A stretch of DNA of 64,000 bases from Sphingobacterium bovistauri (lineage in GTDB: Bacteria; Bacteroidota; Bacteroidia; Sphingobacteriales; Sphingobacteriaceae): assembly GCF_020295405.1 (NCBI RefSeq), contig NZ_JADEYP010000023.1:1-64000 (forward strand), given 5' to 3'. Within the stretch, counting starts at the first letter, position 1, and each line of letters opens with the position of its first letter. Positions 24,761 to 32,754 of the stretch are shown here, piece by piece. A program made the position numbers and the translations under genes. The notes beneath the pieces are model-generated. The model searched no databases. It was not told the origin of the DNA and worked only from the letters and a program-made list of their open reading frames with translations.

Positions 24761-27223
24761 TTATACGGATTGTTTTTTCCGTCTAAGAGTAAGGAATATT
24801 CCTGCTACTAACCCTAAAACCAAAACAATAGATCCGATTAGAGAAACAATATTGCTAATTTTCACCGTTGATGGATCAAATACAAATTCCACTTTATGAT
24901 TCCCTCCAGGCAATTGAAGTGCACGAAGGATATAATCGGCACGTAAGATAGGTACTTCTTCCCCGTCTACATAAGCCTTCCATCCCTTCTCGTAATAAAC
25001 TTCAGAGAACACCGCAAACACATCATTAGGTGCGCTATATTCATATTCCATTCTATCTGGATGATAAGAAGTCAATTTAATTGATGCATTATTTGCTAAT
25101 CTTAAACGCTTCTCGTCGATTTTACTTTTGAACTCCTCATGTACAAAAGCTTCTTTTGAAGGATCGAAACTACTAATAGCTTGCATTTCTTGGTTATTGT
25201 CCTTTACAAAAGTTACCTTATCTACAAACCATGCATTACCTGCTGCTGTCGAACGTCTCTGAATACGGTCTACATTATTTTGTGGATCTTTAGAAATCAA
25301 ATAACGTACGTTGAACATATCCAACACGTCTTCATTAATAGCTCCATTAAATTGGTGCTCTAATATCTCTTGAAAACGCATTAATTTCGCGGCATGGTAA
25401 CCACCTAGACTTTTGTGGTAAAAAGAAGCCTTAGCATCTGAGAATGGATTTGTCGTTAAGTCCAACACTCTGTAGCTTGGATCTTTATCCAATTTTATCA
25501 ATTGATCAACCTCACGCTCTTCGATAGGATTCTTTAAAACACTCTTATCAACGAATGTATCATTGTTTAGATAGCGTCTGTCCACCGTCCACAAATCCAC
25601 CAACGTTACCACCCCAAGTACAATTACTAAGACGGTAGCAGATAGCTTCTTTTTTATAAATGCAAAGATTAAAGCAAGAATAATCACGACGATAAAGAAC
25701 GAACGCCATGCATCAGCTGAAGCCAAGTCCGCTCTATCCTTTACCAAAGCATCCGCCAATTGATTTGCCATACCCGCATCACCAAGCTGCTGTCCTAACA
25801 TCGCCACGAAGTTTTGATGATCAGTTATTTTGAAGCTTAAGAGACTTGGTATTATCGCAACTATTAGACACAAAAGCGCAACACCTCCGAAACTATATAG
25901 CACCTTTTTATCAAGGTCAACTATTTCGTCTTTTCTAAGAATCAACTCATGTACAGCCAAAACCGCTAACAATGGAATCAATATAGAAGGAATAATAAGT
26001 ATTGATTCTGGTGCTCTAAACTTATTATACAATGGCGCATAATCGAAGAATATATCAGATACTATAGGGAAGTTTTCTCCCAATGCTAATAACATTGTCA
26101 AGACTATTGCCGATACAATCCACCACTTTAACCTATCTTTTACAAGAAATAATCCTAGAATAAATAAAGCAATTATACCTGCTCCAAAATACCATGGGCC
26201 AGAAGTAAATGACTTATCTCCCCAATATGTAGGTATACCTTGAGCATACTGAACAGCTTGTTGTTGTGGCGCACCTACACTTGTAAAAAACTTAGCTACA
26301 TGTGACTCTTCGTCTAATAAACCACCTGATTTACCTCCATAAGCATTAGGTATTAACAATGTTAAATTTTCACCAACGCCTTGACTCCATGCGTACGCAT
26401 ATTCTTTGTCAAGACCGGCAGAAGCCTTTCCATCATCTGTTTTAGTAATATTTGCTTTGCCTCTAGTCGTCAATTTACTGTATTCGTAGGTAGGGAATAA
26501 TACTGTAGCATTTACTGCAACTGCAACTAGCACTGCACCTACTTGGACAGCTGTGTTTTTCGCAAATTCTGGTAATTTTTTGTCACGAATAGCATAGTAC
26601 AATTCGAAACCAACATAAATCAACAACGCTATAAATAGGTAATACGTCATCTGGACGTGGTTCGTACGAATTTCTAAAGCTAAAAACAATGCTAATAGAA
26701 TAGAACCCCACAACCTATTTCCGCGATAACACATGATTACAGCGCCTATAATTGGTGCTAAATAGGCTATTGCATAGGCTCTATTGAGATGTCCTGCTTC
26801 TATATAAATGAAATTATAGGACGAGAAAGCTATTGCTATTGCCCCAACCGCAGCTAACCATGGTTTAACACGTAATACACTTAATAAGAAATAACCTCCT
26901 AATAGATAAATTAAAATTATATCTGCCGGAACTGGAAAAACTGATTTAATAGCACGGTTAATGTATGTCCCAACGTTGGTTGCATGTTCATACCAAATTT
27001 GAAAAGTTGGCATACCACCAAACATGGAGTTTGTCCAATTGGGTGCAGGACCATCTTTTGCCTTATAATCGAAAAGCTCCTTTTGGCTACCTATAGCCTG
27101 TACCACGTCATGTTGCGATAGGGTTTTACCTTGCCAAACTGGCGAAAAATAGAAAAACACTAAAGCAAAAAATATTGCAATGACGATTAAATGTGAGGAG
27201 TTATCTTTAAACCAATTTTTCAT
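24761..27223 (-). CDS. YfhO family polytopic membrane protein
   Basis: The 820-residue protein has about 13 membrane segments in the first 550 residues and at the end (IVSLIGSIVLVLGLVAGIFL). A large extracytoplasmic domain of about 230 residues (EREVDQLIKLDKDPSYRVLDL through VFDPSTVKI) precedes the last segment. YfhO proteins have a GT-C-like topology and in Firmicutes are linked to lipid-linked sugar modification of envelope polymers; in Bacteroidota the role is unproven. The early loop SQHDVVQAIG is typical of the family. It is monocistronic, with a TATTTTTG element 32 bases upstream and a shared terminator downstream. Confidence 0.87.
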   Translation of the reverse strand: MKNWFKDNSSHLIVIAIFFALVFFYFSPVWQGKTLSQHDVVQAIGSQKELFDYKAKDGPAPNWTNSMFGGMPTFQIWYEHATNVGTYINRAIKSVFPVPADIILIYLLGGYFLLSVLRVKPWLAAVGAIAIAFSSYNFIYIEAGHLNRAYAIAYLAPIIGAVIMCYRGNRLWGSILLALFLALEIRTNHVQMTYYLFIALLIYVGFELYYAIRDKKLPEFAKNTAVQVGAVLVAVAVNATVLFPTYEYSKLTTRGKANITKTDDGKASAGLDKEYAYAWSQGVGENLTLLIPNAYGGKSGGLLDEESHVAKFFTSVGAPQQQAVQYAQGIPTYWGDKSFTSGPWYFGAGIIALFILGLFLVKDRLKWWIVSAIVLTMLLALGENFPIVSDIFFDYAPLYNKFRAPESILIIPSILIPLLAVLAVHELILRKDEIVDLDKKVLYSFGGVALLCLIVAIIPSLLSFKITDHQNFVAMLGQQLGDAGMANQLADALVKDRADLASADAWRSFFIVVIILALIFAFIKKKLSATVLVIVLGVVTLVDLWTVDRRYLNNDTFVDKSVLKNPIEEREVDQLIKLDKDPSYRVLDLTTNPFSDAKASFYHKSLGGYHAAKLMRFQEILEHQFNGAINEDVLDMFNVRYLISKDPQNNVDRIQRRSTAAGNAWFVDKVTFVKDNNQEMQAISSFDPSKEAFVHEEFKSKIDEKRLRLANNASIKLTSYHPDRMEYEYSAPNDVFAVFSEVYYEKGWKAYVDGEEVPILRADYILRALQLPGGNHKVEFVFDPSTVKISNIVSLIGSIVLVLGLVAGIFLTLRRKKQSV

Positions 27224-27255
27224 GTATAATTTAGTGGTTATTTTTTGTCAAAGCC

Positions 27256-27263
27256 CAAAAATA
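27256..27263 (-). promoter_or_regulatory. -7 promoter element for yfhO
   Basis: Minus-strand TATTTTTG fits TAnnTTTG, 32 bases before ATG 27223 and just after the trkA stop codon. There is no hairpin in the gap, so read-through from trkHA remains possible. Confidence 0.45.
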
Positions 27264-27299
27264 TAGAATTGATTTTAATAATTACTATGACTTTGATGA

Positions 27300-27965
27300 T
27301 TAGTTTCCTTTTTCAATTAACTTTTTAATATCGGATAATTCGCCAAAAACGACTAATAGATCATTTTCACGTAAGACAGTATCTGATTTTGCGATACCCG
27401 AAGCCTCTTTGTGCAAACCCTCAGATACTTTTACAGTGGTCAACACAATAACTTTATACTTATTCGTTAGATCGGCCTCGCGTAATGTAAGACCCACGTA
27501 TTTATTTGGCACTTTCGTCTCGATGATTTGGTATTTATCTGAGACTTTGAATGAATCTACAATATCAATATTATCCAAACGCATTGCTAAACGCTCTGCC
27601 GCCTCTTCCTCAGGCATGATGTATTCGTCGATCTGCATAGCTTCCATAACGGTACGTTGCAAATCCGAAACTACGCGTCCAATTATCCGCTTTACGCCCA
27701 ATTGTTTCACGAGAGCTGTAGTCATTAATGTCGCCCCCTCATCTTCACCAATTGCAACGATGACACCATCACAATCTTTCAATGGCAGCGAACTTACCGC
27801 TTCCCTATCTGTAGTGTCGAGACAAACTGTATGTGTAATTTTATCTTTTAATTGTTCGACAATCTGAATATTGAGATCAGCACCTATCACCTCATGTCCC
27901 AGTTCTGTAAGATGTATTCCTAATGAACGACCAAAATGTCCCAATCCTAAAATAATATATTTCAT
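27300..27965 (-). CDS. TrkA/KtrA-type potassium uptake regulator (RCK)
   Basis: The 221-residue cytosolic protein has an RCK N-domain with the nucleotide-binding GLGHFG motif (residues 7-12, IILGLGHFGRSLG) and an acidic residue after the second strand, then a TrkA_C domain (about 135-221). It gates the partner channel in response to nucleotides (NAD(H), ATP/ADP or c-di-AMP in studied members). It lies 24 bases after trkH in the same operon, as expected. It has a single RCK unit, about half the size of E. coli TrkA, which fits the KtrA type. Confidence 0.93.
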   Translation of the reverse strand: MKYIILGLGHFGRSLGIHLTELGHEVIGADLNIQIVEQLKDKITHTVCLDTTDREAVSSLPLKDCDGVIVAIGEDEGATLMTTALVKQLGVKRIIGRVVSDLQRTVMEAMQIDEYIMPEEEAAERLAMRLDNIDIVDSFKVSDKYQIIETKVPNKYVGLTLREADLTNKYKVIVLTTVKVSEGLHKEASGIAKSDTVLRENDLLVVFGELSDIKKLIEKGN

Positions 27966-27989
27966 GCTATTGCCTTTTTCATATAAAAA

Positions 27990-29777
27990 CTAGAAAAGTA
28001 GCTTTTCTGTTGGATAAATATAACTTTTGTTTTTTGTATTCTTGATAAACGCCACAAGCAATGTCAACATCCCCACACGCCCCACAAACATGGTGATGAT
28101 TACCACTAATTTTCCTGCAGCACTCAATGATGGCGTAACCCCCATACTAAGTCCACATGTTGTATACGCAGAGACGACTTCAAACAACAATGGAATCATC
28201 TCTTGTTGTGGATCAGTCACATTGAGCAATATAAAAGAAAAGGTAATCGTCAACACCGAAAGAATTATAATAGCAAATGCTTTATTGATTGACTCTGCAG
28301 CTATTCTACGTCTAAAAATCTCAATTGAATCTTTACCTCTTGCTAATGCAATTATATTCATAAAGGCCAAAGCAATTGTTGTCACCTTTACCCCCCCACC
28401 AGTTGACCCTGGAGCAACTCCCACCCACATAAGCGTAGTAATCATTATTAGGGTTGGAATATTTAGAAAATTGATGTTTACACTATTAAAACCAGCTGAG
28501 CGCGATGCATTTGCCATAAAAAAAGAAGTCACCCACTCGCCAATCACACTTTTATCTTCTGATAAAGTATAATTTTGCTCCATCACATAATAGGACACGG
28601 TAGCCAACACAAGCACGACCATATTACAAAGAACAATAAACTTTGTATTGAAAGAAAACTGCTGCGCTTTGTGTTTGAATCGCTTCTTATTAACTACAGC
28701 CTGAATTAATGCTTCGATTTGAGATTTGACATACGTATAAAAATTATAAACCGTTCCGAATCCCATACCTCCCAAAACAAATATCAGTGCGAGCACAATT
28801 TGAAAACCATAGTTGTACCTATAATTATCATTTGCAATACCATCAGGCAATATCGTAAAGCCAGAATTACAAAATGATGATATGGAGTGAAAAACAGAAA
28901 AGAAAATTTGCTGACCTACATTGTCAAAATGTGCTGATTCAATTGAAAAAAAGATAAATACCGCTCCAATTAATTCGAAAAGTAACGTAATAGATATAAT
29001 AGTCAATAATGTAGAAATGACAGAATTTAGCTTGTTTTCACCTAATATTTCTCCAAACATTAGTTGATTTTTAAAGGAAAACCCACCTGAGAAGAAATAA
29101 CCAAAGAAACCTGTAAACGTCATAATCCCTAAGCCTCCCACTTGAATGAGCGTCAAAATCACACTTTGTCCAAAAAGAGAAAAATTACTCGATATATCTG
29201 TAACTGCCAATCCAGTGATACAAACCGCACTTGTTGCCATAAAAAATGCGTCTACAAAACTGAGTGGTGCATGCAATGTGGTACGTGGCAACATCAACAA
29301 TAATGTGCCAATCAAAATCAAACCTATAAAACTGATTACAAATAATATTGTAGGATTAAAATAAAAATTATCAAAGAAAAGGCTACTCTTCGATAGCTCA
29401 GACAGAAATATTACACCAATCCCAAAATACATCCATTCATCTCTTGCGAAATAAGATAGGAAATCAACCCCGCTTATACGGGCCAAGACAATAACAAAGA
29501 TGCTGGTGACTACAACTATACCCGAATATTGGGACACATTGATACGCTGACTTGCATAAATATACGAGCCTGTACGAAGCAGTTCCATGAAAAACAAGCC
29601 ATAAAACATTATAACTATAGCCTGTCCTGTGTATAAAGCAATATTTGGATTGGTTATATACCCTACATGAACGATAACTGTAAGCGCACAAATCATGCTT
29701 ACATAAAACATCACTCTGTCGACTATCCCCTGACGATAGCGGAATACAAACTTTAGAAAACTGGCAATGGATTCCAT
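27990..29777 (-). CDS. TrkH/KtrB-type potassium transporter
   Basis: The 595-residue channel-like transporter has an extra N-terminal membrane domain of about 120 residues (four helices) before the conserved TrkH core of four M1-P-M2 repeats. Selectivity-filter regions are visible at ATSAVCITGLAV, FHSISSFCNSGFT, ASRSAGFNSVN and VSAYTTCGLSMG, each with the filter glycine. The periplasm-to-cytoplasm K+ flux is controlled by the RCK protein encoded next. A promoter element (TATGTTTG) lies just 4 bases before its ATG, so the mRNA may be leaderless. Confidence 0.94.
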   Translation of the reverse strand: MESIASFLKFVFRYRQGIVDRVMFYVSMICALTVIVHVGYITNPNIALYTGQAIVIMFYGLFFMELLRTGSYIYASQRINVSQYSGIVVVTSIFVIVLARISGVDFLSYFARDEWMYFGIGVIFLSELSKSSLFFDNFYFNPTILFVISFIGLILIGTLLLMLPRTTLHAPLSFVDAFFMATSAVCITGLAVTDISSNFSLFGQSVILTLIQVGGLGIMTFTGFFGYFFSGGFSFKNQLMFGEILGENKLNSVISTLLTIISITLLFELIGAVFIFFSIESAHFDNVGQQIFFSVFHSISSFCNSGFTILPDGIANDNYRYNYGFQIVLALIFVLGGMGFGTVYNFYTYVKSQIEALIQAVVNKKRFKHKAQQFSFNTKFIVLCNMVVLVLATVSYYVMEQNYTLSEDKSVIGEWVTSFFMANASRSAGFNSVNINFLNIPTLIMITTLMWVGVAPGSTGGGVKVTTIALAFMNIIALARGKDSIEIFRRRIAAESINKAFAIIILSVLTITFSFILLNVTDPQQEMIPLLFEVVSAYTTCGLSMGVTPSLSAAGKLVVIITMFVGRVGMLTLLVAFIKNTKNKSYIYPTEKLLF

Positions 29778-29781
29778 AGTA

Positions 29782-29814
29782 CAAACATAGTAATATACTT
29801 TACTTTATAAGCAA
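29782..29814 (-). promoter_or_regulatory. Promoter of trkHA (candidate leaderless)
   Basis: The minus strand reads TTG (29814-29812), 22 bases, then TATGTTTG (29789-29782), then 4 bases, then ATG 29777. The normal start point for a -7 element this close would be at or next to the ATG. Confidence 0.55.
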
Positions 29815-31641
29815 TTACTGTTTAGAATCCTCCTCTGATTTCTTGTCCTTTTTGAAAATTCCCTTTATAAAATTTCCTGTTTTCTTTCCTACATCCTTAG
29901 CGCCTTCGACGATATGCTTTCCTTTTTCTACAACATCTTTACCCGTTTCAGCAGTTCCCATTAATTTTGCTTCTCGCTCTTTACTTATTCCCGCACACTG
30001 CTTGATACCGTCAAGCAAACTTTGCCACACTGTTTTGAAGAAAGTATGTTCTGGCACCCGTGTGTAATTTATCTTACCTATAGTATATACCCCTTTGTTG
30101 TCAGGATTACTATCGTTGATCAATAGATGATTGACAAGATATGAAACAACCTTTTTTGAAGATTGCTCACCATTTTCATCCCTTTTATTGAGCAAACTAA
30201 TCTTTAAGTCACTATAATCAAATCTAAATTCCCCCCAATTCTTCCGATCTGTCCCTTCCATATTAAAAGATATCTTTTTAATATTTCCAGAGGCCAACTC
30301 AACATTGAGTAAAGGCGCCAAGATTCGATTAAATGACGTAGCTTGCATGGCGCCCAATGTGCCGCTATAAGTATGATGTCCTGTTTTGCTTAACATATCA
30401 AACCCAAACTTCATATGAATATTCCCTGCGTTCATAATTTTTGCGCGCAAATCGGCTCGCATATACTTATCCTTTTTCAGTGCCAAAGAATCATTCGTTA
30501 CATTAGTTAATACACCATTGGCGTTATTAAAACTTATTGACCCTTCTCTGAAGAACTTACCGCTCATTTCATGATACGTTATGGATATATTATCGACTAC
30601 AACTGTATCCAAATGAAGTAATTTCTTCATTTTCATTATCTGTTGATGTGGAGATCTACCGACTTTTACAATTGGATATTTGGGGTAACGCTTATCTGCA
30701 TATAAATCAACTGTACCATTTTTAAGTTGAACTTTAGAAGCGATTGTTTGTTGATTATCAATTAGAGCTTTGAAATCTAAACGTTCCACGCGCAACGTAT
30801 CGAACTTCATCACGGCCATGGTCACATTTTGATTCTTTTGTTTATAAAATGATGCCTTATTCATCTTAGGTTGATAAACGACATCTGTAAGCAATATATT
30901 TTGGTCACGAGTATTAATCTTCAGCCCTTTAAATTTTGCTTTGTAAAAACCATCTGGCAAATCATATTCAAAGCCCGGAATATCAACATCAACCATTTTA
31001 GTATAGAAAAACCTTGTGCTGTCTTGCAATGATGTTTCATCGACTAATACGTCATGAACCTTGATCGTAATCTTATCCAAATCAATACTACTTTGCTTTC
31101 CTTCCTCAAACTTCGAATACTTAAACTTGACATCTTCAATATTTATATCCTTCACATTTACAGATGAGAAAATATCTTTCACATTCTCATAGAGTGTTTT
31201 TTTAGGCTTATTACTGATCGTATCATTAAAGGAATGATGTTCACTCAACAAATGAATATTTGGCTCTTCAAAAGAAATAGACTTGATATTCAACTTTTTC
31301 TTAGAAATCACATCCATCAAATTGAATCGACGGACTTTTAGTGCTTTTAATTTAATGTGAAACCGATTATTTGGTGCATCTTTCGACAATATCATTTTTT
31401 GGTAGACGACAGAATCAGGAATGAGTTCAGCATTCGTCAGAGTGACATTTCCCAATCCGATATTCAAATCTAAATCATCATATCGAAGTGAATAAAGACC
31501 ATTAGTAGAGTTGTAAACTACCTCTTTGAGTTTAGTTTCAACTATTGGCTTCCAGTTACGACTATAATACCACACTACCGAAATTAGTATAACAATGATA
31601 GCTGCAATAATTCCCAGTATCCACTTCCAAATTGGTCTCAT
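29815..31641 (-). CDS. AsmA-like/DUF748-like envelope protein
   Basis: The protein has about 608 residues, with one N-terminal membrane anchor (WILGIIAAIIVILISVVWYY) and a long extracytoplasmic body made mostly of beta-strand repeats, ending in a Lys-rich helical tail. The opening after the anchor (YSLRYDDLDLNIGLGNVTLTNAEL, across residues about 50-75) resembles AsmA/DUF748 proteins, which are implicated in lipid transport and outer-membrane homeostasis. I place the start at ATG 31641 because the longer reading frame (to 31677) would run through the rsgA terminator hairpin. The tail looks like an amphipathic helix. The family assignment is tentative. Confidence 0.6.
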   Translation of the reverse strand: MRPIWKWILGIIAAIIVILISVVWYYSRNWKPIVETKLKEVVYNSTNGLYSLRYDDLDLNIGLGNVTLTNAELIPDSVVYQKMILSKDAPNNRFHIKLKALKVRRFNLMDVISKKKLNIKSISFEEPNIHLLSEHHSFNDTISNKPKKTLYENVKDIFSSVNVKDINIEDVKFKYSKFEEGKQSSIDLDKITIKVHDVLVDETSLQDSTRFFYTKMVDVDIPGFEYDLPDGFYKAKFKGLKINTRDQNILLTDVVYQPKMNKASFYKQKNQNVTMAVMKFDTLRVERLDFKALIDNQQTIASKVQLKNGTVDLYADKRYPKYPIVKVGRSPHQQIMKMKKLLHLDTVVVDNISITYHEMSGKFFREGSISFNNANGVLTNVTNDSLALKKDKYMRADLRAKIMNAGNIHMKFGFDMLSKTGHHTYSGTLGAMQATSFNRILAPLLNVELASGNIKKISFNMEGTDRKNWGEFRFDYSDLKISLLNKRDENGEQSSKKVVSYLVNHLLINDSNPDNKGVYTIGKINYTRVPEHTFFKTVWQSLLDGIKQCAGISKEREAKLMGTAETGKDVVEKGKHIVEGAKDVGKKTGNFIKGIFKKDKKSEEDSKQ

Positions 31642-31643
31642 AG

Positions 31644-31692
31644 AAAAAGCGTTGTATATTGATTTATAACAAAACAATATACAACGCTTTTT
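31644..31692 (-). terminator. rsgA terminator abutting the next start codon
   Basis: A perfect 18-bp stem (31675-31692 and 31644-31661, AAAAAGCGTTGTATATTG and complement) has a 13-base loop, followed by TTTTT within the arm. The ATG of the co-directional AsmA-like gene begins 2 bases after the hairpin, leaving no space for a normal leader. Confidence 0.8.
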
Positions 31693-31719
31693 GTTTTCAG
31701 TCCATTAACGGCTTATTAG

Positions 31720-32640
31720 TTAACTCCTGTTGTCATCATTATTATACATACTAATGTAGCTTTCATACCTAGATGATTCGATATGTCCAGCCTCAACCGC
31801 ATCTAACACCACACACCCTGGTTCATTAATGTGTATACAATTATTAAATCTACATTTATTCAGAAAAGCACGCATCTCGGGAAAGAAATGAGACAATTCT
31901 TGCTTTTCTATATCTACTATGCCCAATTCACGAATACCTGGAGTATCAATCAATTTTCCTCCAAAAGGCAGCTGTATCATTTCAGCAAAGGTGGTTGTAT
32001 GCTTTCCTTTATCAGACGAATCCGAAATATTCCCTGTTCGCAAAGACGCTTTCGGAACGATGCTATTAATTAACGTAGATTTCCCTACACCAGAATGCCC
32101 TGAGACCAATGTCACTTTATCTTTCAAAAGAGCTATAACATCGTCTATATTTGTTCCTTCTGCTGCCGATACCTGATAACAAGGATATCCTAGTTTTTCA
32201 TAAATTCCTCTGTAGTCCGCCAAAATTTCTAAACCCTCATCACTAAATAAGTCCAGTTTATTGAACACCAAAATTGCAGGGATGCTATACGCTTCCGCAG
32301 TCACCAAAAAACGATCTATGAAACCTAATGAAGTCGGTGGTGATGCTAATGTGACCACTAATATTGCTTGGTCTAGATTTGCCCCGATTATTTGTGTTTG
32401 CTTAGAAAGGTTCACCGATTTACGAATAATATAGTTTCTTCTTGGCTCTAGTTCTGTAATTATCCCCGTGTTTTGATCAGCCTCCAATTCAAAATTCACC
32501 CAATCACCTACAGCAATAGGATTAGTAGTTTTAATACCTTTGGTTCTAAATTTACCCTTTATACGACAATCGTATTGATTCCCCAGCTCATCTTGTACCT
32601 GATACCAACTTCCTGTAGATTTTATTACCAATCCTCTCAT
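31720..32640 (-). CDS. rsgA: Ribosome small-subunit biogenesis GTPase RsgA
   Basis: The protein has about 306 residues. An N-terminal OB-fold (about 1-70) precedes a circularly permuted GTPase, with motifs in the order G4 (FNKLDL), G1 (GHSGVGKSTLIN), G2/G3 (KGKHTTT, DTPGIRELG), and a C-terminal zinc finger (CRFNNCIHINEPGC). It acts late in 30S subunit assembly. ATG 32640 (MRGLVIKSTG) is preferred over a TTG 15 bases upstream, which would add only MRQNR-like residues. It is divergent from polA across 114 bases. Confidence 0.95.
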   Translation of the reverse strand: MRGLVIKSTGSWYQVQDELGNQYDCRIKGKFRTKGIKTTNPIAVGDWVNFELEADQNTGIITELEPRRNYIIRKSVNLSKQTQIIGANLDQAILVVTLASPPTSLGFIDRFLVTAEAYSIPAILVFNKLDLFSDEGLEILADYRGIYEKLGYPCYQVSAAEGTNIDDVIALLKDKVTLVSGHSGVGKSTLINSIVPKASLRTGNISDSSDKGKHTTTFAEMIQLPFGGKLIDTPGIRELGIVDIEKQELSHFFPEMRAFLNKCRFNNCIHINEPGCVVLDAVEAGHIESSRYESYISMYNNDDNRS

Positions 32641-32722
32641 GCGATTTTGTCTCAATTATATTTGAAATGACATTCCTACAAAAGTCGCAAAAATTTGTTA
32701 ATATCAGCCTTATTCATTTTAT

Positions 32723-32730
32723 TACCTTTG
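32723..32730 (+). promoter_or_regulatory. -7 promoter element for polA
   Basis: TACCTTTG fits TAnnTTTG and lies 24 bases before the GTG start at 32755. TTG at 32695-32697 is 25 bases upstream, slightly longer than ideal. Confidence 0.5.
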
Positions 32731-32754
32731 TAAGTACACATAAATATATATTAG

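Noticed and set aside
27409..27867. 152-codon open frame antisense to trkA
   Set aside because: It lies wholly within the conserved RCK gene; its composition is explained by the sense protein.
28027..28572. 181-codon open frame antisense to trkH
   Set aside because: It mirrors conserved TrkH coding sequence in another frame, has no family resemblance and no promoter or start context.
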